DNA of 32,432 nt from Clostridia bacterium (GCA_027314765.1 DAHVAF010000252.1:1-32432); one strand, 5' to 3'. Shown: positions 1 to 7,868, counted from the stretch's first letter. Made by a program: numbers and translations. The notes: generated by a model not told the origin, from the sequence alone.

Positions 1-142
1 CCCCGGCGAGCACCTCGGACCAGGTGACCGCGCTCACGGAAAGGTCGGCGCCAGCGGCAGCCTGGCTCAGCAGGAGCGCCGTGCAGGCCGGATCGGCGCG
101 CAGGTGTCCGATGACGACGGAGGAGTCCCGCAGGAGCGTCAC
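1..142 (-). CDS. VapC-type PIN-domain toxin, 3' end cut by window edge
   Basis: Only the first 47 codons are in the window. They read like the N-terminus of a PIN-domain ribonuclease: a hydrophobic strand followed by Asp6 in the DSSVVIGHLR segment (usual form DTSVLIDHLRG) and Glu43 in the TWSEVLAG segment, the first two acidic metal ligands of the family. The GTG start overlaps the stop of the upstream reading frame as GTGA, the usual coupling of antitoxin and toxin. PIN toxins are Mg-dependent RNases that cut tRNA or rRNA and are neutralised by a partner antitoxin. The remaining acidic residues lie outside the window, so an intact active site cannot be confirmed. It is a non-ribosomal addition at the end of the ribosomal cluster. 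Confidence 0.7.
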   Translation of the reverse strand, partial: MTLLRDSSVVIGHLRADPACTALLLSQAAAGADLSVSAVTWSEVLAG

Positions 143-381
143 GACTTCGCCTGCGGCGACCTGTCGTCGCCCCACACGTCGCGGCGCGACCCCGAACGGA
201 CGTCCGGCAGCTCTTGGTCCCAGCCCACATACGACTTCAGGGCGCCGGCCGTCTCTGCCAGTACCCGCAGCCGCTCCTCGCGACCCATCCGCTCCGGCGC
301 GCAGATGGCCTGGCGCCCCTGAACCGGCCCAAGGCCCTCCCTGGATCCGGCCAGGGTCATCGGCAGCCCGCGCCGCAGCAC
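139..381 (-). CDS. probable VapB-like antitoxin, start uncertain
   Basis: This frame ends four bases into the PIN gene (GTGA overlap), the position of an antitoxin. The first usable start codon, GTG at 381, gives 80 residues. The same frame stays open upstream to 501, and that upstream part encodes a stretch like a ribbon-helix-helix DNA-binding region: AAKRRAAGLGIPLSEVLRRG, with a strand-like VLTHARPTP before it. The GTG start would cut through this helix, and no ATG, GTG or TTG lies further upstream before an in-frame TAG at 502-504. Either an unusual start is used or the antitoxin is 5'-decayed. The C-terminus (ERLRVLAETAGALKSYVGW onward) is charged and tail-like, suited to toxin binding. 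The family call is inferred from context and weak similarity only. Confidence 0.4.
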   Translation of the reverse strand: MLRRGLPMTLAGSREGLGPVQGRQAICAPERMGREERLRVLAETAGALKSYVGWDQELPDVRSGSRRDVWGDDRSPQAKS

Positions 382-501
382 CTCCGACAGAGGGATACCG
401 AGGCCGGCCGCCCGGCGTTTGGCCGCCTGATGAGCGGCAGGCGTCGGCCTCGCGTGGGTCAGGACCCTGTCGTTCGGAAGACGACCCCGAGAACGCGGAT
501 A

Positions 502-513
502 CTACCGCGGTAG
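502..513. promoter_or_regulatory. perfect 12-bp palindrome CTACCGCGGTAG, candidate antitoxin operator
   Basis: CTACCGCGGTAG is a perfect inverted repeat in the short space between the nitroreductase stop (522-524) and the antitoxin reading frame. The half-site ACTACCGC recurs at 521-528, exactly 20 bp (about two helical turns) from its copy at 501-508. VapB-type antitoxins bind inverted repeats in their own promoter, so an operator is plausible. There is no T-run, so it is unlikely to be a terminator. Confidence 0.35.
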
Positions 514-521
514 CGTGACGA

Positions 522-1091
522 CTACCGCTCCACCCAGCGCGTGACCTCGGCCGCCGGCTTGCGCCGCCGCACCGGCGGGACGCTGGCCGGATAGCCAAGC
601 ATGATGATGGCGACAAGGATGTCGTCCTCGGGAATCTCCAGCATGGGTCGGAGCTCCGGGCTGCCGGCCAGGGGGCCCGTCGACCAGAAGGTGCCGAGGC
701 CCTCGCCGCACGCCGCGATGCAGAAGTTCTGGACGGCAGCAGCCGTGGAGCAGAGGTCCTCACGGGCGCGAATGGGATCGGCGACAGGCACGCACGTGAC
801 CACGACCACGGCGCCGGCCCCGGCCATCTCGGCCCGCGCCCGCTCACCGGCCGAGTGCGCCTCCGCCGACGTGGGATCCTGGAAGCCCGAGGCCTTGGCG
901 CGCCCGCGCGCCGCGGCCAGCCGCTCCTTGGCGTCGCCCATGACGACGGTGAACCGCCAGGGCTGCGAGAGGTGGTGGTTGGGTGCATGCACGGCGGCAT
1001 CGAGGAGTGCTGTGATGGTTTCGCGGGAGACCCCGAGGGGCTCCCACTCCTTGATCGACCGCCGGCTCTTGACGAGCTCTGTGCCCTTCAT
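522..1091 (-). CDS. nitroreductase family FMN-dependent oxidoreductase
   Basis: The 189-residue protein has the nitroreductase fold signature. SRRSIKEW near residues 9-16 matches the FMN-phosphate-binding RRS motif, and APNHHLSQPWRF (36-47) is the typical second motif of the YdjA-like branch. A Gly-rich AACGEGLGTFW segment lies near residue 130, and the C-terminus has the family's GYP...RKP ending. Such enzymes are usually dimers that use NAD(P)H to reduce nitro compounds, quinones or related substrates; the true substrate cannot be read from sequence. The ATG follows the rpsI stop with one base between them, so it is very likely co-transcribed and possibly translated by reinitiation. No strong Shine-Dalgarno sequence is visible. 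Confidence 0.85.
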   Translation of the reverse strand: MKGTELVKSRRSIKEWEPLGVSRETITALLDAAVHAPNHHLSQPWRFTVVMGDAKERLAAARGRAKASGFQDPTSAEAHSAGERARAEMAGAGAVVVVTCVPVADPIRAREDLCSTAAAVQNFCIAACGEGLGTFWSTGPLAGSPELRPMLEIPEDDILVAIIMLGYPASVPPVRRRKPAAEVTRWVER

Positions 1092-1092
1092 A

Positions 1093-1500
1093 TCAGCGCT
1101 TGCTGAACTGAGGCGCCTTCCGCGCCTTCTTCAGCCCGTACTTGCGGCGTTCCTTCATCCGCGGGTCGCGGGTGAGAAAGCCCGCCCGCTTCAGGGTCGG
1201 CCGGTTTTCGGGGTCGATCAGGCACAGCGCCCGCGCGATGCCGTGCCGCACGGCGCCCGCCTGGCCCGACACGCCGCCGCCGTGCACCCGCACGAGGACG
1301 TCGTAGCCCTCGGCCGTGCCCGTGACGAGCAGGGGCTGCTGCAACAGCGCCTGGTGCAGCGGCAGGGGGAAGTAGGTCTGCAGGGGCCGCTGGTTGATCA
1401 TCACCTTGCCCTGCCCCGGGACCAAACGCACCCGGGCCACAGCCTCCTTGCGGCGGCCGGTTCCCCAGTACTGCAGCGGTACCTTGCCCTTGGCCGGCAT
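1093..1500 (-). CDS. rpsI: 30S ribosomal protein S9
   Basis: S9, 135 residues, a 30S head protein whose C-terminal tail reaches the P-site tRNA. The N-terminus [20 protein letters not shown] and the C-terminus [14 protein letters not shown] are classic; the terminal SKR is the conserved tRNA-contacting tail. An in-frame ATG further upstream would run into rplM. The start at 1500 fits the family N-terminus and has GGAAAGGA just upstream, overlapping the last codons of rplM. It lies four bases after the rplM stop, forming the usual rplM-rpsI pair. Confidence 0.97.
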   Translation of the reverse strand: MPAKGKVPLQYWGTGRRKEAVARVRLVPGQGKVMINQRPLQTYFPLPLHQALLQQPLLVTGTAEGYDVLVRVHGGGVSGQAGAVRHGIARALCLIDPENRPTLKRAGFLTRDPRMKERRKYGLKKARKAPQFSKR

Positions 1501-1504
1501 CTCT

Positions 1505-1945
1505 TCAGTCCTTTCCGAAGCGCAGCGGCTCGGGCCGCTGTGCGGCGTGCGGGTGCTCAGGGCCGGCATAGACCTTCAGCTTGCCGAGCATGGCCCGCCC
1601 CAGCGGCGTCCGCGGCATCATCCCGCGCACGGCCTTCTCAATGACCCGCTCGGGGCGCGTGGCGATGAACTTGCGGTACGTCATGGACCTCAGCCGGCCC
1701 GGATAGCCCGTGTGCCACCGGTACAGCTTGTTGTCGAGCTTCTTGCCCGTCAGGCGCACGCGCGCCGCATTGACGACGATCACGTTGTCGCCGGTATCCA
1801 TGAACGGCGTGAACGTCGGCTTGTGCTTGCCGCGCAGCACCCGAGCCACCTCGGTCGCGAGGCGCCCGAGAACCTGCCCGTCGGCGTCCACGACATACCA
1901 ATTGTGGGTGATGTCTGAGGGCGTCGGTACCCAGGTACTAGACAC
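1505..1945 (-). CDS. rplM: 50S ribosomal protein L13
   Basis: L13, 146 residues, an early-assembly 50S protein. Family blocks are clear: [40 protein letters not shown] and [13 protein letters not shown], ending in [14 protein letters not shown]. The start is GTG, preceded by GGAGGGG at good spacing. It is close in length to the Bacillus protein (about 145). It follows truA by 37 bases and has its own candidate promoter overlapping the truA stop. Confidence 0.97.
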   Translation of the reverse strand: MSSTWVPTPSDITHNWYVVDADGQVLGRLATEVARVLRGKHKPTFTPFMDTGDNVIVVNAARVRLTGKKLDNKLYRWHTGYPGRLRSMTYRKFIATRPERVIEKAVRGMMPRTPLGRAMLGKLKVYAGPEHPHAAQRPEPLRFGKD

Positions 1946-1979
1946 CGGGAGATCCCCTCCGATATAGACAGCGTCAATA

Positions 1980-2009
1980 AGTTTAGGTCTCGGCCAGAAA
2001 GTCTGTCAA
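1980..2009 (-). promoter_or_regulatory. candidate sigma-A promoter for rplM-rpsI
   Basis: On the minus strand TTGACA (2004-2009) is followed after 18 bases by TAAACT (1980-1985). The -35 matches consensus perfectly and the -10 matches four of six. The site overlaps the end of truA and would give a leader of roughly 30 bases before the rplM GTG. It is one of few AT-rich spots in the window. Confidence 0.4.
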
Positions 2010-2696
2010 GGATGGCGCCGGCGCAGCGGGATAGTCAACCCGCATAAGGCACAGACCTTGCGCCGGCGCCACCTTTCGCAGGTCGGGCGCGTCGCGCCCG
2101 ACCTCCCACAACCGTCCCACGATGCGTCTGACCATCTTGTAGAGGAACCCGTCCGCAGCCACCGTGATCAGCAGGTGGGGGCCGCGCTCCAGCACATCGC
2201 ATCGTGTCACGGTCCGGACGCCGGAAGCCACGGGCCGGCCCGTGACGGAGTATTCGGTGAAGTCGCGGCGACCGACCAGCGTCGCGGCCCAGGCGCGCAT
2301 CGCCGGCACGTCCAGCGGGCCGGGGTAGTGCCAGGTGCAGCGTGAGACGAACGGCGACGGCGCTTCCGGACGCCAGATCAGATAGCGGTACTGCTTGCCC
2401 AGTGCGGATCTCTGCGGGTCGAAGTCGTCCGCCACGTCCCACGCGGCGATGGCGACGATGTCATCGGGCAGCCGCAGTGCGCGCGTGAGCCGGTCCGTGG
2501 GGACGGTGCCTTGGTACCAGAAGTCCACGACCTGACCCAACGCGTGGACGCCCGCGTCCGTTCGGCTCGCACCGCGAACCGGCGCACCGACGGCCTCCTC
2601 GAGGACCTGCTGGATCGTGGTTTCGCGAGGCTGCCGCTGAAAGCCGGCATACGCCGTGCCGTCGTAGCACACCGACATGGCGATGTGGCGGGCCAT
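1983..2696 (-). CDS. truA: tRNA pseudouridine(38-40) synthase TruA
   Basis: TruA converts U38-U40 in the anticodon arm of tRNAs to pseudouridine. The 237-residue protein has the N-terminal [12 protein letters not shown] motif and the catalytic [14 protein letters not shown] motif, with the nucleophilic Asp at residue 47. Later blocks [13 protein letters not shown] and [14 protein letters not shown] are the conserved C-terminal half. It is slightly short for the family; the missing residues appear to lie just before the catalytic motif and in the C-terminal third. Its ATG overlaps the ecfT stop by one base (TGATG), so translation is probably coupled. Position between ecfT and rplM is the standard Bacillota order. 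Confidence 0.95.
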   Translation of the reverse strand: MARHIAMSVCYDGTAYAGFQRQPRETTIQQVLEEAVGAPVRGASRTDAGVHALGQVVDFWYQGTVPTDRLTRALRLPDDIVAIAAWDVADDFDPQRSALGKQYRYLIWRPEAPSPFVSRCTWHYPGPLDVPAMRAWAATLVGRRDFTEYSVTGRPVASGVRTVTRCDVLERGPHLLITVAADGFLYKMVRRIVGRLWEVGRDAPDLRKVAPAQGLCLMRVDYPAAPAPSLTDFLAET

Positions 2697-3490
2697 CAGC
2701 GCACCACGACCAAAACAGCCACCAGGGCGAGCATCGCCGCACCGGCCATGGCGTCAGCGGCGCCTAGGCGCCGCTGACGCCACCTGGTTCTGCCCTCGCC
2801 GCCGCGATAGGCCCTGGCCTCCATGGCGGTCGCCAGCTCGTCCGCTCGCCTGAAGGCTGACACGAAGAGGGGAACGAGCAATGGGACCAGCGCCCGCATC
2901 CGCTGGCTGAGGCTGCCGTGCTCGAAGTCGGCGCCGCGCGCCGACTGGGCCCGCATGATCCGCTCCGTCTCCGTCATCAGGGTCGGGATGAAGCGCAGGG
3001 CGATGGTCATCATCATCGCGATGTCGTGGGCCGGCACGCCGAAGCGCCGGAACGGGTTCAGCACGCTCTCCATCCCGTCGGTCAGCTCGACGGGCGGCGT
3101 GCTCAGCGTGAGCAGGGCGCTGGCCAGGAACAGCAGGAGCAGGCGCACGGCCATCTGCAGGCCGAAGTTGATGCCCGGCCATGTGAGGGTGATGAAGCCG
3201 AGGATGCGGTAGGCCACCGGCCCCGGCGTCATGAGCGCGTTCAGCACCAATGTGATGGCCAGAAGCCACAGGATCGGGCGCATGCCGCGGGCCAGCGCGC
3301 GGAGCGGCAGCCGCGCGAGCGCGGCCGCCAGGGCCGCGAAGAGCGCCAGCGCCGCCTGGCCGGGCCAGGTCCACGCGAGAAACAGCGCCGCCACATAGGC
3401 GATCAGCATGAGGATCTTCGTGCGGGCATCCAGCCGGTGGACGGGCGAGTCGCCCGGGACGTACTGGCCGATGACCGCGATCTTAAACAC
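2696..3490 (-). CDS. ecfT: ECF transporter transmembrane component EcfT
   Basis: EcfT is the membrane scaffold of energy-coupling factor vitamin/micronutrient transporters; it links two ATPases to exchangeable substrate-binding S components. The 264-residue protein has several hydrophobic segments (about residues 25-60, 72-90, 95-130 and the C-terminal end). Its cytoplasmic coupling helices carry the two Ala-Arg motifs expected of EcfT, ARG at 184-186 and ARA at 225-227. The GTG start overlaps the end of ecfA2 by eight bases. No S component is encoded nearby, which fits a group II system in which one shared ECF core serves S proteins encoded elsewhere. Confidence 0.93.
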   Translation of the reverse strand: MFKIAVIGQYVPGDSPVHRLDARTKILMLIAYVAALFLAWTWPGQAALALFAALAAALARLPLRALARGMRPILWLLAITLVLNALMTPGPVAYRILGFITLTWPGINFGLQMAVRLLLLFLASALLTLSTPPVELTDGMESVLNPFRRFGVPAHDIAMMMTIALRFIPTLMTETERIMRAQSARGADFEHGSLSQRMRALVPLLVPLFVSAFRRADELATAMEARAYRGGEGRTRWRQRRLGAADAMAGAAMLALVAVLVVVR

Positions 3491-4268
3491 GGGCCATCAC
3501 CCGTGCGACCGCCTCGTCGCCCGACAGGGCGCCCGCATCCAGACCCAGCATCGCGAGCAGCCTCGACCAGTCCGGGGCGCGCAGCGCCCACGCGTGGAGC
3601 TGCTCGCCGCGGGAGAAGAGGGCACGCGGGCCCTCGTCCGCGACGAGGCGCCCGTCGGACATGACCACCACCCGGTCCATCCGCGCCGCCTCTTCCATCC
3701 GGTGCGTCACGAGAATGATGGTCGTGTCGCGAAGGGTCAGGAGCTCCTCAAGCAGCTCCTCGCGGCCTTCGGGATCCAGACCCGCCGTCGGCTCGTCCAG
3801 CACAAGGTGGCGCGGCTGCATGGCCAGGACGCCCGCAATGGCCACGCGGCGCATCTGACCGCCGGAAAGCGAGAAGGGCGACCTGGACGCCAGCTCGGTC
3901 GGCAGGCCGACCATGGCCATCGCCTCGTTGACATTGGCCTCCAGGCCGAAGTTCCTCGGTCCGAAGGCGATGTCGGCGGCCACAGTCTCCTCGAAGAGCT
4001 GGTACTCCGGGAACTGGAACACAAGGCCCACACGGCGGCGCACGTCGCGCAGAGGCGCGCGACGCGCGCCTGTCTCGATGCCGTCGACGGTCACGCGGCC
4101 GCGCTGGGGCTTCAGCAACGCGTTGAAGTGCTGGACGAGCGTGGTCTTGCCGGAGCCCGTCGCCCCGACGATGGCGACGCGCTCACCGTCGCCGATGCGC
4201 AGGGTCACATCCCGGATGGCGGCCTCGCCGCCATAGGCGAAGGTCAGCGCCTCGACCTCAATCGGCAT
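3483..4268 (-). CDS. ecfA2: ECF transporter ATP-binding protein EcfA2
   Basis: Second ATPase of the ECF core, 261 residues. It has Walker A GATGSGKTT (35-43), a Q-loop FQFPEYQLF, ABC signature LSGGQ (134-138), Walker B LVLDEP (155-160) and switch His189. All catalytic elements are present. The C-terminal extension after residue 205 is typical of EcfA proteins. The ATG overlaps the ecfA1 stop by 11 bases and its own stop lies inside ecfT, so the three genes should be made in fixed ratio. Being second in an ecfA1-ecfA2-ecfT string assigns it as A2. Confidence 0.94.
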   Translation of the reverse strand: MPIEVEALTFAYGGEAAIRDVTLRIGDGERVAIVGATGSGKTTLVQHFNALLKPQRGRVTVDGIETGARRAPLRDVRRRVGLVFQFPEYQLFEETVAADIAFGPRNFGLEANVNEAMAMVGLPTELASRSPFSLSGGQMRRVAIAGVLAMQPRHLVLDEPTAGLDPEGREELLEELLTLRDTTIILVTHRMEEAARMDRVVVMSDGRLVADEGPRALFSRGEQLHAWALRAPDWSRLLAMLGLDAGALSGDEAVARVMARV

Positions 4269-5127
4269 GGCGAATCAGTGGGCGCAGGGCATCCGCCAGG
4301 GCTTCGACCGTGACGATGCCCGCGGGCAGGCGCAGGCCCCGCGCCCGCAGGGACTGCGCCATCTGGGCGGCGGGCGGCAGGTCCAGGCCGGGATGCTCGC
4401 GGGTGAAGACATCGGCCGGCGCGGCGTCGTCGACGATGCGCCCGCCCTGCATCACAATAACCCGCTCCGCCAGCGCGGCCTCCTCCATGTAGTGCGTGAT
4501 GAGCACCACCGTCATGCCCCCGGCGTGCAGCCGGCCGAGCACCTCCATGACCTCCTGGCGGCCGTCCGGATCCAGCATCGCCGTGGGCTCATCCAGCACG
4601 AGGATGCGGGGCTGCATCGCCAGAGCGCCCGCAATGGCCACCCGCTGCTTCTGGCCGCCGGAGAGCTTGTCCGGGGCATGGCGGCCGAAGGCGCCCATGC
4701 CGACCGCAGCCAGGGCGGAGTCGACGCGCTGCTTGATGAGCAGGGGCTCGATCCCCAGGTTCTCCGGCCCAAAGGCGACGTCGTCCTCGACGATGCTGGC
4801 CACAATCTGATTGTCGGGGTTCTGGAACACGAGGCCAACCCGGCGGCGGACCTCCCAGCGGGCCTCCGGATCGGCGGTGTGCAGGCCATCCACCAGCACG
4901 CGGCCGGACGTCGGCAGCAGCAGCCCGTCCAGCAGCCTGGCCAAGGTGGACTTGCCCGAGCCGTTGGCGCCGACCACGGCCACGAAAGCCCCCGCAAGGA
5001 CCGAGAGGCTGAGCCCGCTGATGGCGGGCTCGCCGTCTCCGTACGCGAAGGTGACGCCCTGCAGATCCAGGATGGGCGACTGAACGGCGCTAGACGAGCT
5101 CGATATAGACGACGGGCGCGCCGTCAC
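4258..5127 (-). CDS. ecfA1: ECF transporter ATP-binding protein EcfA1
   Basis: First ATPase of the ECF core. From the chosen start the protein is 289 residues with Walker [10 protein letters not shown] (53-61), Q-loop FQNPDNQ, signature LSGGQ (155-159) and Walker B ILVLDEP (175-181). The conserved domain begins at [12 protein letters not shown], for which no ATG, GTG or TTG exists close by. The nearest in-frame candidate is GTG at 5127, preceded by AAGGGG, and this overlaps the 3' end of rplQ by 38 bases. It adds a Ser-rich leader unlike other EcfA1 N-termini. An ATC start nearer the domain is an alternative. The gene identity is firm; the start is not. Confidence 0.9.
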   Translation of the reverse strand: MTARPSSISSSSSAVQSPILDLQGVTFAYGDGEPAISGLSLSVLAGAFVAVVGANGSGKSTLARLLDGLLLPTSGRVLVDGLHTADPEARWEVRRRVGLVFQNPDNQIVASIVEDDVAFGPENLGIEPLLIKQRVDSALAAVGMGAFGRHAPDKLSGGQKQRVAIAGALAMQPRILVLDEPTAMLDPDGRQEVMEVLGRLHAGGMTVVLITHYMEEAALAERVIVMQGGRIVDDAAPADVFTREHPGLDLPPAAQMAQSLRARGLRLPAGIVTVEALADALRPLIRHAD

Positions 5128-5425
5128 CGACCCGGGTCCCCTTGCGGATGATGCGCGTGTAGCCGCCGGCCCGGTCGCCGTAACGCGGCCCGAGGGTGCT
5201 GAAGAGCTTGCTGACCACGTCCTCATCCCGGATGACAGACAGCGCCTGGCGCCGCGCGTGCAGATCCCCGCGCTTGGCCAGCGTGATCATGTGGTCGGCC
5301 AGCCCCCGCAGCTCCTTGGCCTTGGCCTCGGTCGTGACGATGCGCTCGTGGCGCAGAAAGCTCGTCACCTGGTTGCGGAACAGGCTCTGCCGGTGGTCGG
5401 TCCGGCGGCCCAGCTTGCGATACAA
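5090..5425 (-). CDS. rplQ: 50S ribosomal protein L17
   Basis: L17, 111 residues, lies near the peptide exit region of the 50S subunit. The sequence [20 protein letters not shown] followed by [10 protein letters not shown] and [14 protein letters not shown] is diagnostic. Homologs start with M-(G)-YRKLGR, which here falls on a TTG codon at 5425 preceded by GGAGGAG with nine bases spacing; longer in-frame starts are unsupported. It follows rpoA, as in nearly all bacteria. A structured 90-base gap separates them. Confidence 0.95.
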   Translation of the reverse strand: MYRKLGRRTDHRQSLFRNQVTSFLRHERIVTTEAKAKELRGLADHMITLAKRGDLHARRQALSVIRDEDVVSKLFSTLGPRYGDRAGGYTRIIRKGTRVGDGAPVVYIELV

Positions 5426-5450
5426 GAGCGTCGTCTCCTCCACCACAGAA

Positions 5451-5508
5451 GCGACGGCAGATGCCTCCACGCATGGCCCGCGCCATCCGTGGCCACGGGT
5501 GCCGTCGC
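5451..5508 (-). promoter_or_regulatory. predicted three-way-junction RNA element between rpoA and rplQ
   Basis: In the mRNA, GCGACGGCA (5500-5508) pairs perfectly with TGCCGTCGC (5451-5459). The enclosed bases form two hairpins. One is GCC-ACGGAU-GGC (5482-5493), supported by a flanking CCCG/CGGG pairing. The other is AUGC-GUGGAG-GCAU (5461-5474). The fold ends about ten bases before the rplQ Shine-Dalgarno sequence, so it could control rplQ translation or rpoA/rplQ mRNA processing. Both loops expose GGA. No known leader family is recognised. Confidence 0.45.
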
Positions 5509-5515
5509 CCAAATG

Positions 5516-6463
5516 CTACTCTTCGGACGCCTTCAGGGCCAGGCCGAACTGGGTCAGCTTCTCCTCGACCTCTTCGAGCGACTTCCGGCCGAGGTTTCGG
5601 ACCTTCATCATGTCCTCGGACGTCCTGTTGGTCAGATCGCCGATCGTGTTGATGCCGGCCCGCTTCAGGCAATTGTAGCTGCGGACCGAGAGGTCCAGCT
5701 CGTCGATCGACATCTCCAGCAGGCGGTCGCGCTCGTCCTCGGGCTTGCTCGCCATCATCACGGCGCCGTTGCCGCTCTCCGTGAGGCCCACGAACAGCGC
5801 CAGATGCTCGGAGAGGATCATGGCGCCGCGGCTGGCGGCCTCCTCGGGCCGGATCGTGCCGTTCGTCCAGATCTCCAGGGTCAGCCGGTCGTAGTTCGTC
5901 ACCTGGCCGACGCGCGTGTCCTCGATCGTGTAGTTCACGCGCCGGATGGGCGTGAAGATCGAGTCCACCGGGATGACGCCGATGGGCTGGTCGGGGCGCT
6001 TGTTGCGGTCGGCCGGGACGTAGCCGCGGCCCTTCTCGACCGTCAGCTCCGCGAACAGGCGCGCGTTCTTGTCCAGGGTGGCCAGGTGCAGATCCGGGTT
6101 CAGGATCTCGATGTCGGGGCCGGCCTTGATGTCGGCGGCCGTGACCTCGCCGCTGCCCTCCGCCTCCAGGCGCATGACCTGGGGTTCGTCCGTGTGGACG
6201 CGGATCGAGAGCTCCTTGAGGTTCAGGATGACATCCGTGACGTCCTCCATGACGCCGGGGATCGTGGAGAACTCATGCAGGACGCCGTCGAAGCGGACTG
6301 AGGTCACCGCCGCGCCGGGGAGCGAGCTGAGGAGGATGCGGCGAAGGGAATTGCCCAGGGTCGTGCCGTAGCCGCGCTCAAGCGGCTCCACGACGAAGCG
6401 GCCGTAGCGACCGTCCTCGCTGCGCGCCACGCACTCGATCGTGGGCTTTTCCATCTCCAGCAT
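5516..6463 (-). CDS. rpoA: DNA-directed RNA polymerase alpha subunit
   Basis: The 315-residue alpha subunit nucleates RNA polymerase assembly and contacts UP elements and activators. The N-terminal domain (about 1-230) contains [20 protein letters not shown] and [20 protein letters not shown]. The C-terminal domain holds [19 protein letters not shown] and the helix-hairpin-helix-like [18 protein letters not shown]. The ATG at 6463 matches the family N-terminus ([10 protein letters not shown]) and has GGGAGGG upstream; an in-frame TTG further up is not needed. Length is as expected. The 199-base gap before it (6464-6662) has only weak GC stems and no promoter that I can defend. Confidence 0.97.
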   Translation of the reverse strand: MLEMEKPTIECVARSEDGRYGRFVVEPLERGYGTTLGNSLRRILLSSLPGAAVTSVRFDGVLHEFSTIPGVMEDVTDVILNLKELSIRVHTDEPQVMRLEAEGSGEVTAADIKAGPDIEILNPDLHLATLDKNARLFAELTVEKGRGYVPADRNKRPDQPIGVIPVDSIFTPIRRVNYTIEDTRVGQVTNYDRLTLEIWTNGTIRPEEAASRGAMILSEHLALFVGLTESGNGAVMMASKPEDERDRLLEMSIDELDLSVRSYNCLKRAGINTIGDLTNRTSEDMMKVRNLGRKSLEEVEEKLTQFGLALKASEE

Positions 6464-6662
6464 GGAATGCTGAACCCTCCCCTGGGACAGCAGGTGAGCA
6501 GCCCCTCCGGGAACGCTGGCCAGGACCTGCGTCAAACGGATCTACCCCCTCTGGCTTACCGCCACCGCGCCTTCCGCCCGTGAGGCTGAAAAGCCGCGCC
6601 ACGATGCAGCCGCCGCCGTGGGGCCGCGTGCCCCGCGGAGGTGGTGGGAGCCAAGTTCGCTC

Positions 6663-7289
6663 CTACCGCGAATAGTGCTCGACGATCAGGTGCTCCTGCA
6701 GGGCCGTGTCGACCTCCGCCCGCTCCGGGATGCGGAGGACGGTCGCGCGCATCGCCTCGGGCTCCATCTGCATCCAGTCCGGGGTCGCGCGCACGCGGGC
6801 CTCCTCGGCGCGGTCCTTGAAGAGGTTCCGGCTCCGGCTGCCCTGGCGGACGGCGATGACGTCGCCGGCGCGCACCAGGTAGCTCGGGATGTCGACCTTC
6901 TTGCCGTTGACCTCGAAGTGACCGTGGCGGACCATCTGCCGCCCCTCCGGCCGCGAGGAGGCGATGCCCATGCGGAAGACGACGTTGTCGAGCCGGCGCT
7001 CCAGCATCTGCAGCAGGGCAGTGCCCGTGACGCCCTTACTGCGGCTGGCCTTGGTGAACGTGTTCTGGAACTGCCGCTCGAAGACGCCGTAGATCCGCCG
7101 CGCCTTCTGCTTCTCGCGCAGGTGGAGGGCGTATTCCGAGAGCTTCCTGCGCTGCGGCGCCGAGGCCCCCGGCGGCAACGCCCGGCGCTCGATGGGGCAC
7201 TTGGGCGTGTAGCAGCGGTGGCCCTTCAGGTAGAGCTTGACGCCCTCGCGCCGGCAGAGACGGCAAACGGGATCGGTGTACCTCGCCAA
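6663..7289 (-). CDS. rpsD: 30S ribosomal protein S4, zinc-binding form
   Basis: S4, 208 residues, initiates assembly of the 30S 5' domain and in many bacteria represses its own mRNA. It is the zinc-binding (C+) form with Cys9, Cys12, Cys26 and Cys31. The S4 RNA-binding domain includes MLERRLDNVVFRMG and GRQMVRHGHFEVNGKKVDIP. The start is TTG at 7289 with AGGAGGA eight bases upstream, giving the expected MARYTDPVCRLCRREG. In Bacillus rpsD is under S4 autogenous control, but it is transcribed alone there; here it is inside the alpha cluster between rpsK and rpoA. A pair of overlapping hairpins lies just upstream. Confidence 0.97.
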   Translation of the reverse strand: MARYTDPVCRLCRREGVKLYLKGHRCYTPKCPIERRALPPGASAPQRRKLSEYALHLREKQKARRIYGVFERQFQNTFTKASRSKGVTGTALLQMLERRLDNVVFRMGIASSRPEGRQMVRHGHFEVNGKKVDIPSYLVRAGDVIAVRQGSRSRNLFKDRAEEARVRATPDWMQMEPEAMRATVLRIPERAEVDTALQEHLIVEHYSR

Positions 7290-7310
7290 GTCGAGGGTCC
7301 TCCTCTTATG

Positions 7311-7337
7311 CCCGCGTGCGCGCGGGATGACCCGCGC
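7311..7337 (-). promoter_or_regulatory. two mutually exclusive hairpins in the rpsD leader
   Basis: In the mRNA, hairpin A is GCGCGGG-UCAU-CCCGCGC (7320-7337) and hairpin B is CCCGCG-CGCA-CGCGGG (7311-7326). They share the segment 7320-7326, so only one can form at a time. Hairpin B ends six bases before the AGGAGGA ribosome-binding site (7298-7304) of rpsD. This is the layout of a translational switch, and S4 is a known autoregulator in other bacteria. Whether S4 binds here is inference. Confidence 0.5.
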
Positions 7338-7347
7338 CTACCATTAC

Positions 7348-7740
7348 TTACACGCGCCGGCGCTTCGGCGGCCGGCAGCCGTTGTGCGGAATCGGGGTCA
7401 CGTCGCGAATGAGCGTCACGTCGAGGCCGACGGACTGCAGCGAGCGGATGGCGGCCTCGCGGCCGGCACCCGGGCCTTTGACGAAGACCTCGACCTCGCG
7501 CATACCGTGTTCCATGGCCTGGCGGGCGGCAGTCTCCGCGGCGGTCTGGGCGGCGAAGGGGGTGCCCTTCTTGCTGCCCTTGAAGCCCTGGCTGCCCGCC
7601 GTGCCCCAGGAGATGGCGTTGCCCTGCGGGTCGGTGATGGTGACGATCGTGTTGTTGAAGGTCGAGCGGATGTGGGCGATCCCCCGCTCGACGTGCTTCC
7701 GTTCCCTGCGCTTCGGGCGACCGCGCGCGGCCTTCGGCAT
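7348..7740 (-). CDS. rpsK: 30S ribosomal protein S11
   Basis: S11, 130 residues, sits on the 30S platform near the mRNA Shine-Dalgarno helix. Diagnostic blocks are [34 protein letters not shown] and the C-terminal [16 protein letters not shown]. The ATG at 7740 has GGAGG seven bases upstream. It lies in the normal rpsM-rpsK-rpsD-rpoA order, but 175 bases separate it from rpsM, which is long for this cluster. Confidence 0.97.
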   Translation of the reverse strand: MPKAARGRPKRRERKHVERGIAHIRSTFNNTIVTITDPQGNAISWGTAGSQGFKGSKKGTPFAAQTAAETAARQAMEHGMREVEVFVKGPGAGREAAIRSLQSVGLDVTLIRDVTPIPHNGCRPPKRRRV

Positions 7741-7868
7741 CCGGAAACCTCCCTATCGCGATCCAAGCCTGCGGAGCCCACACCGGGTGCAGGTCCCGCC
7801 CGCGCGGGCACACGGCACCGGCGACATCCACACGTGCGTCCCCATCACCAGAGCCGCCGCACCCCACC

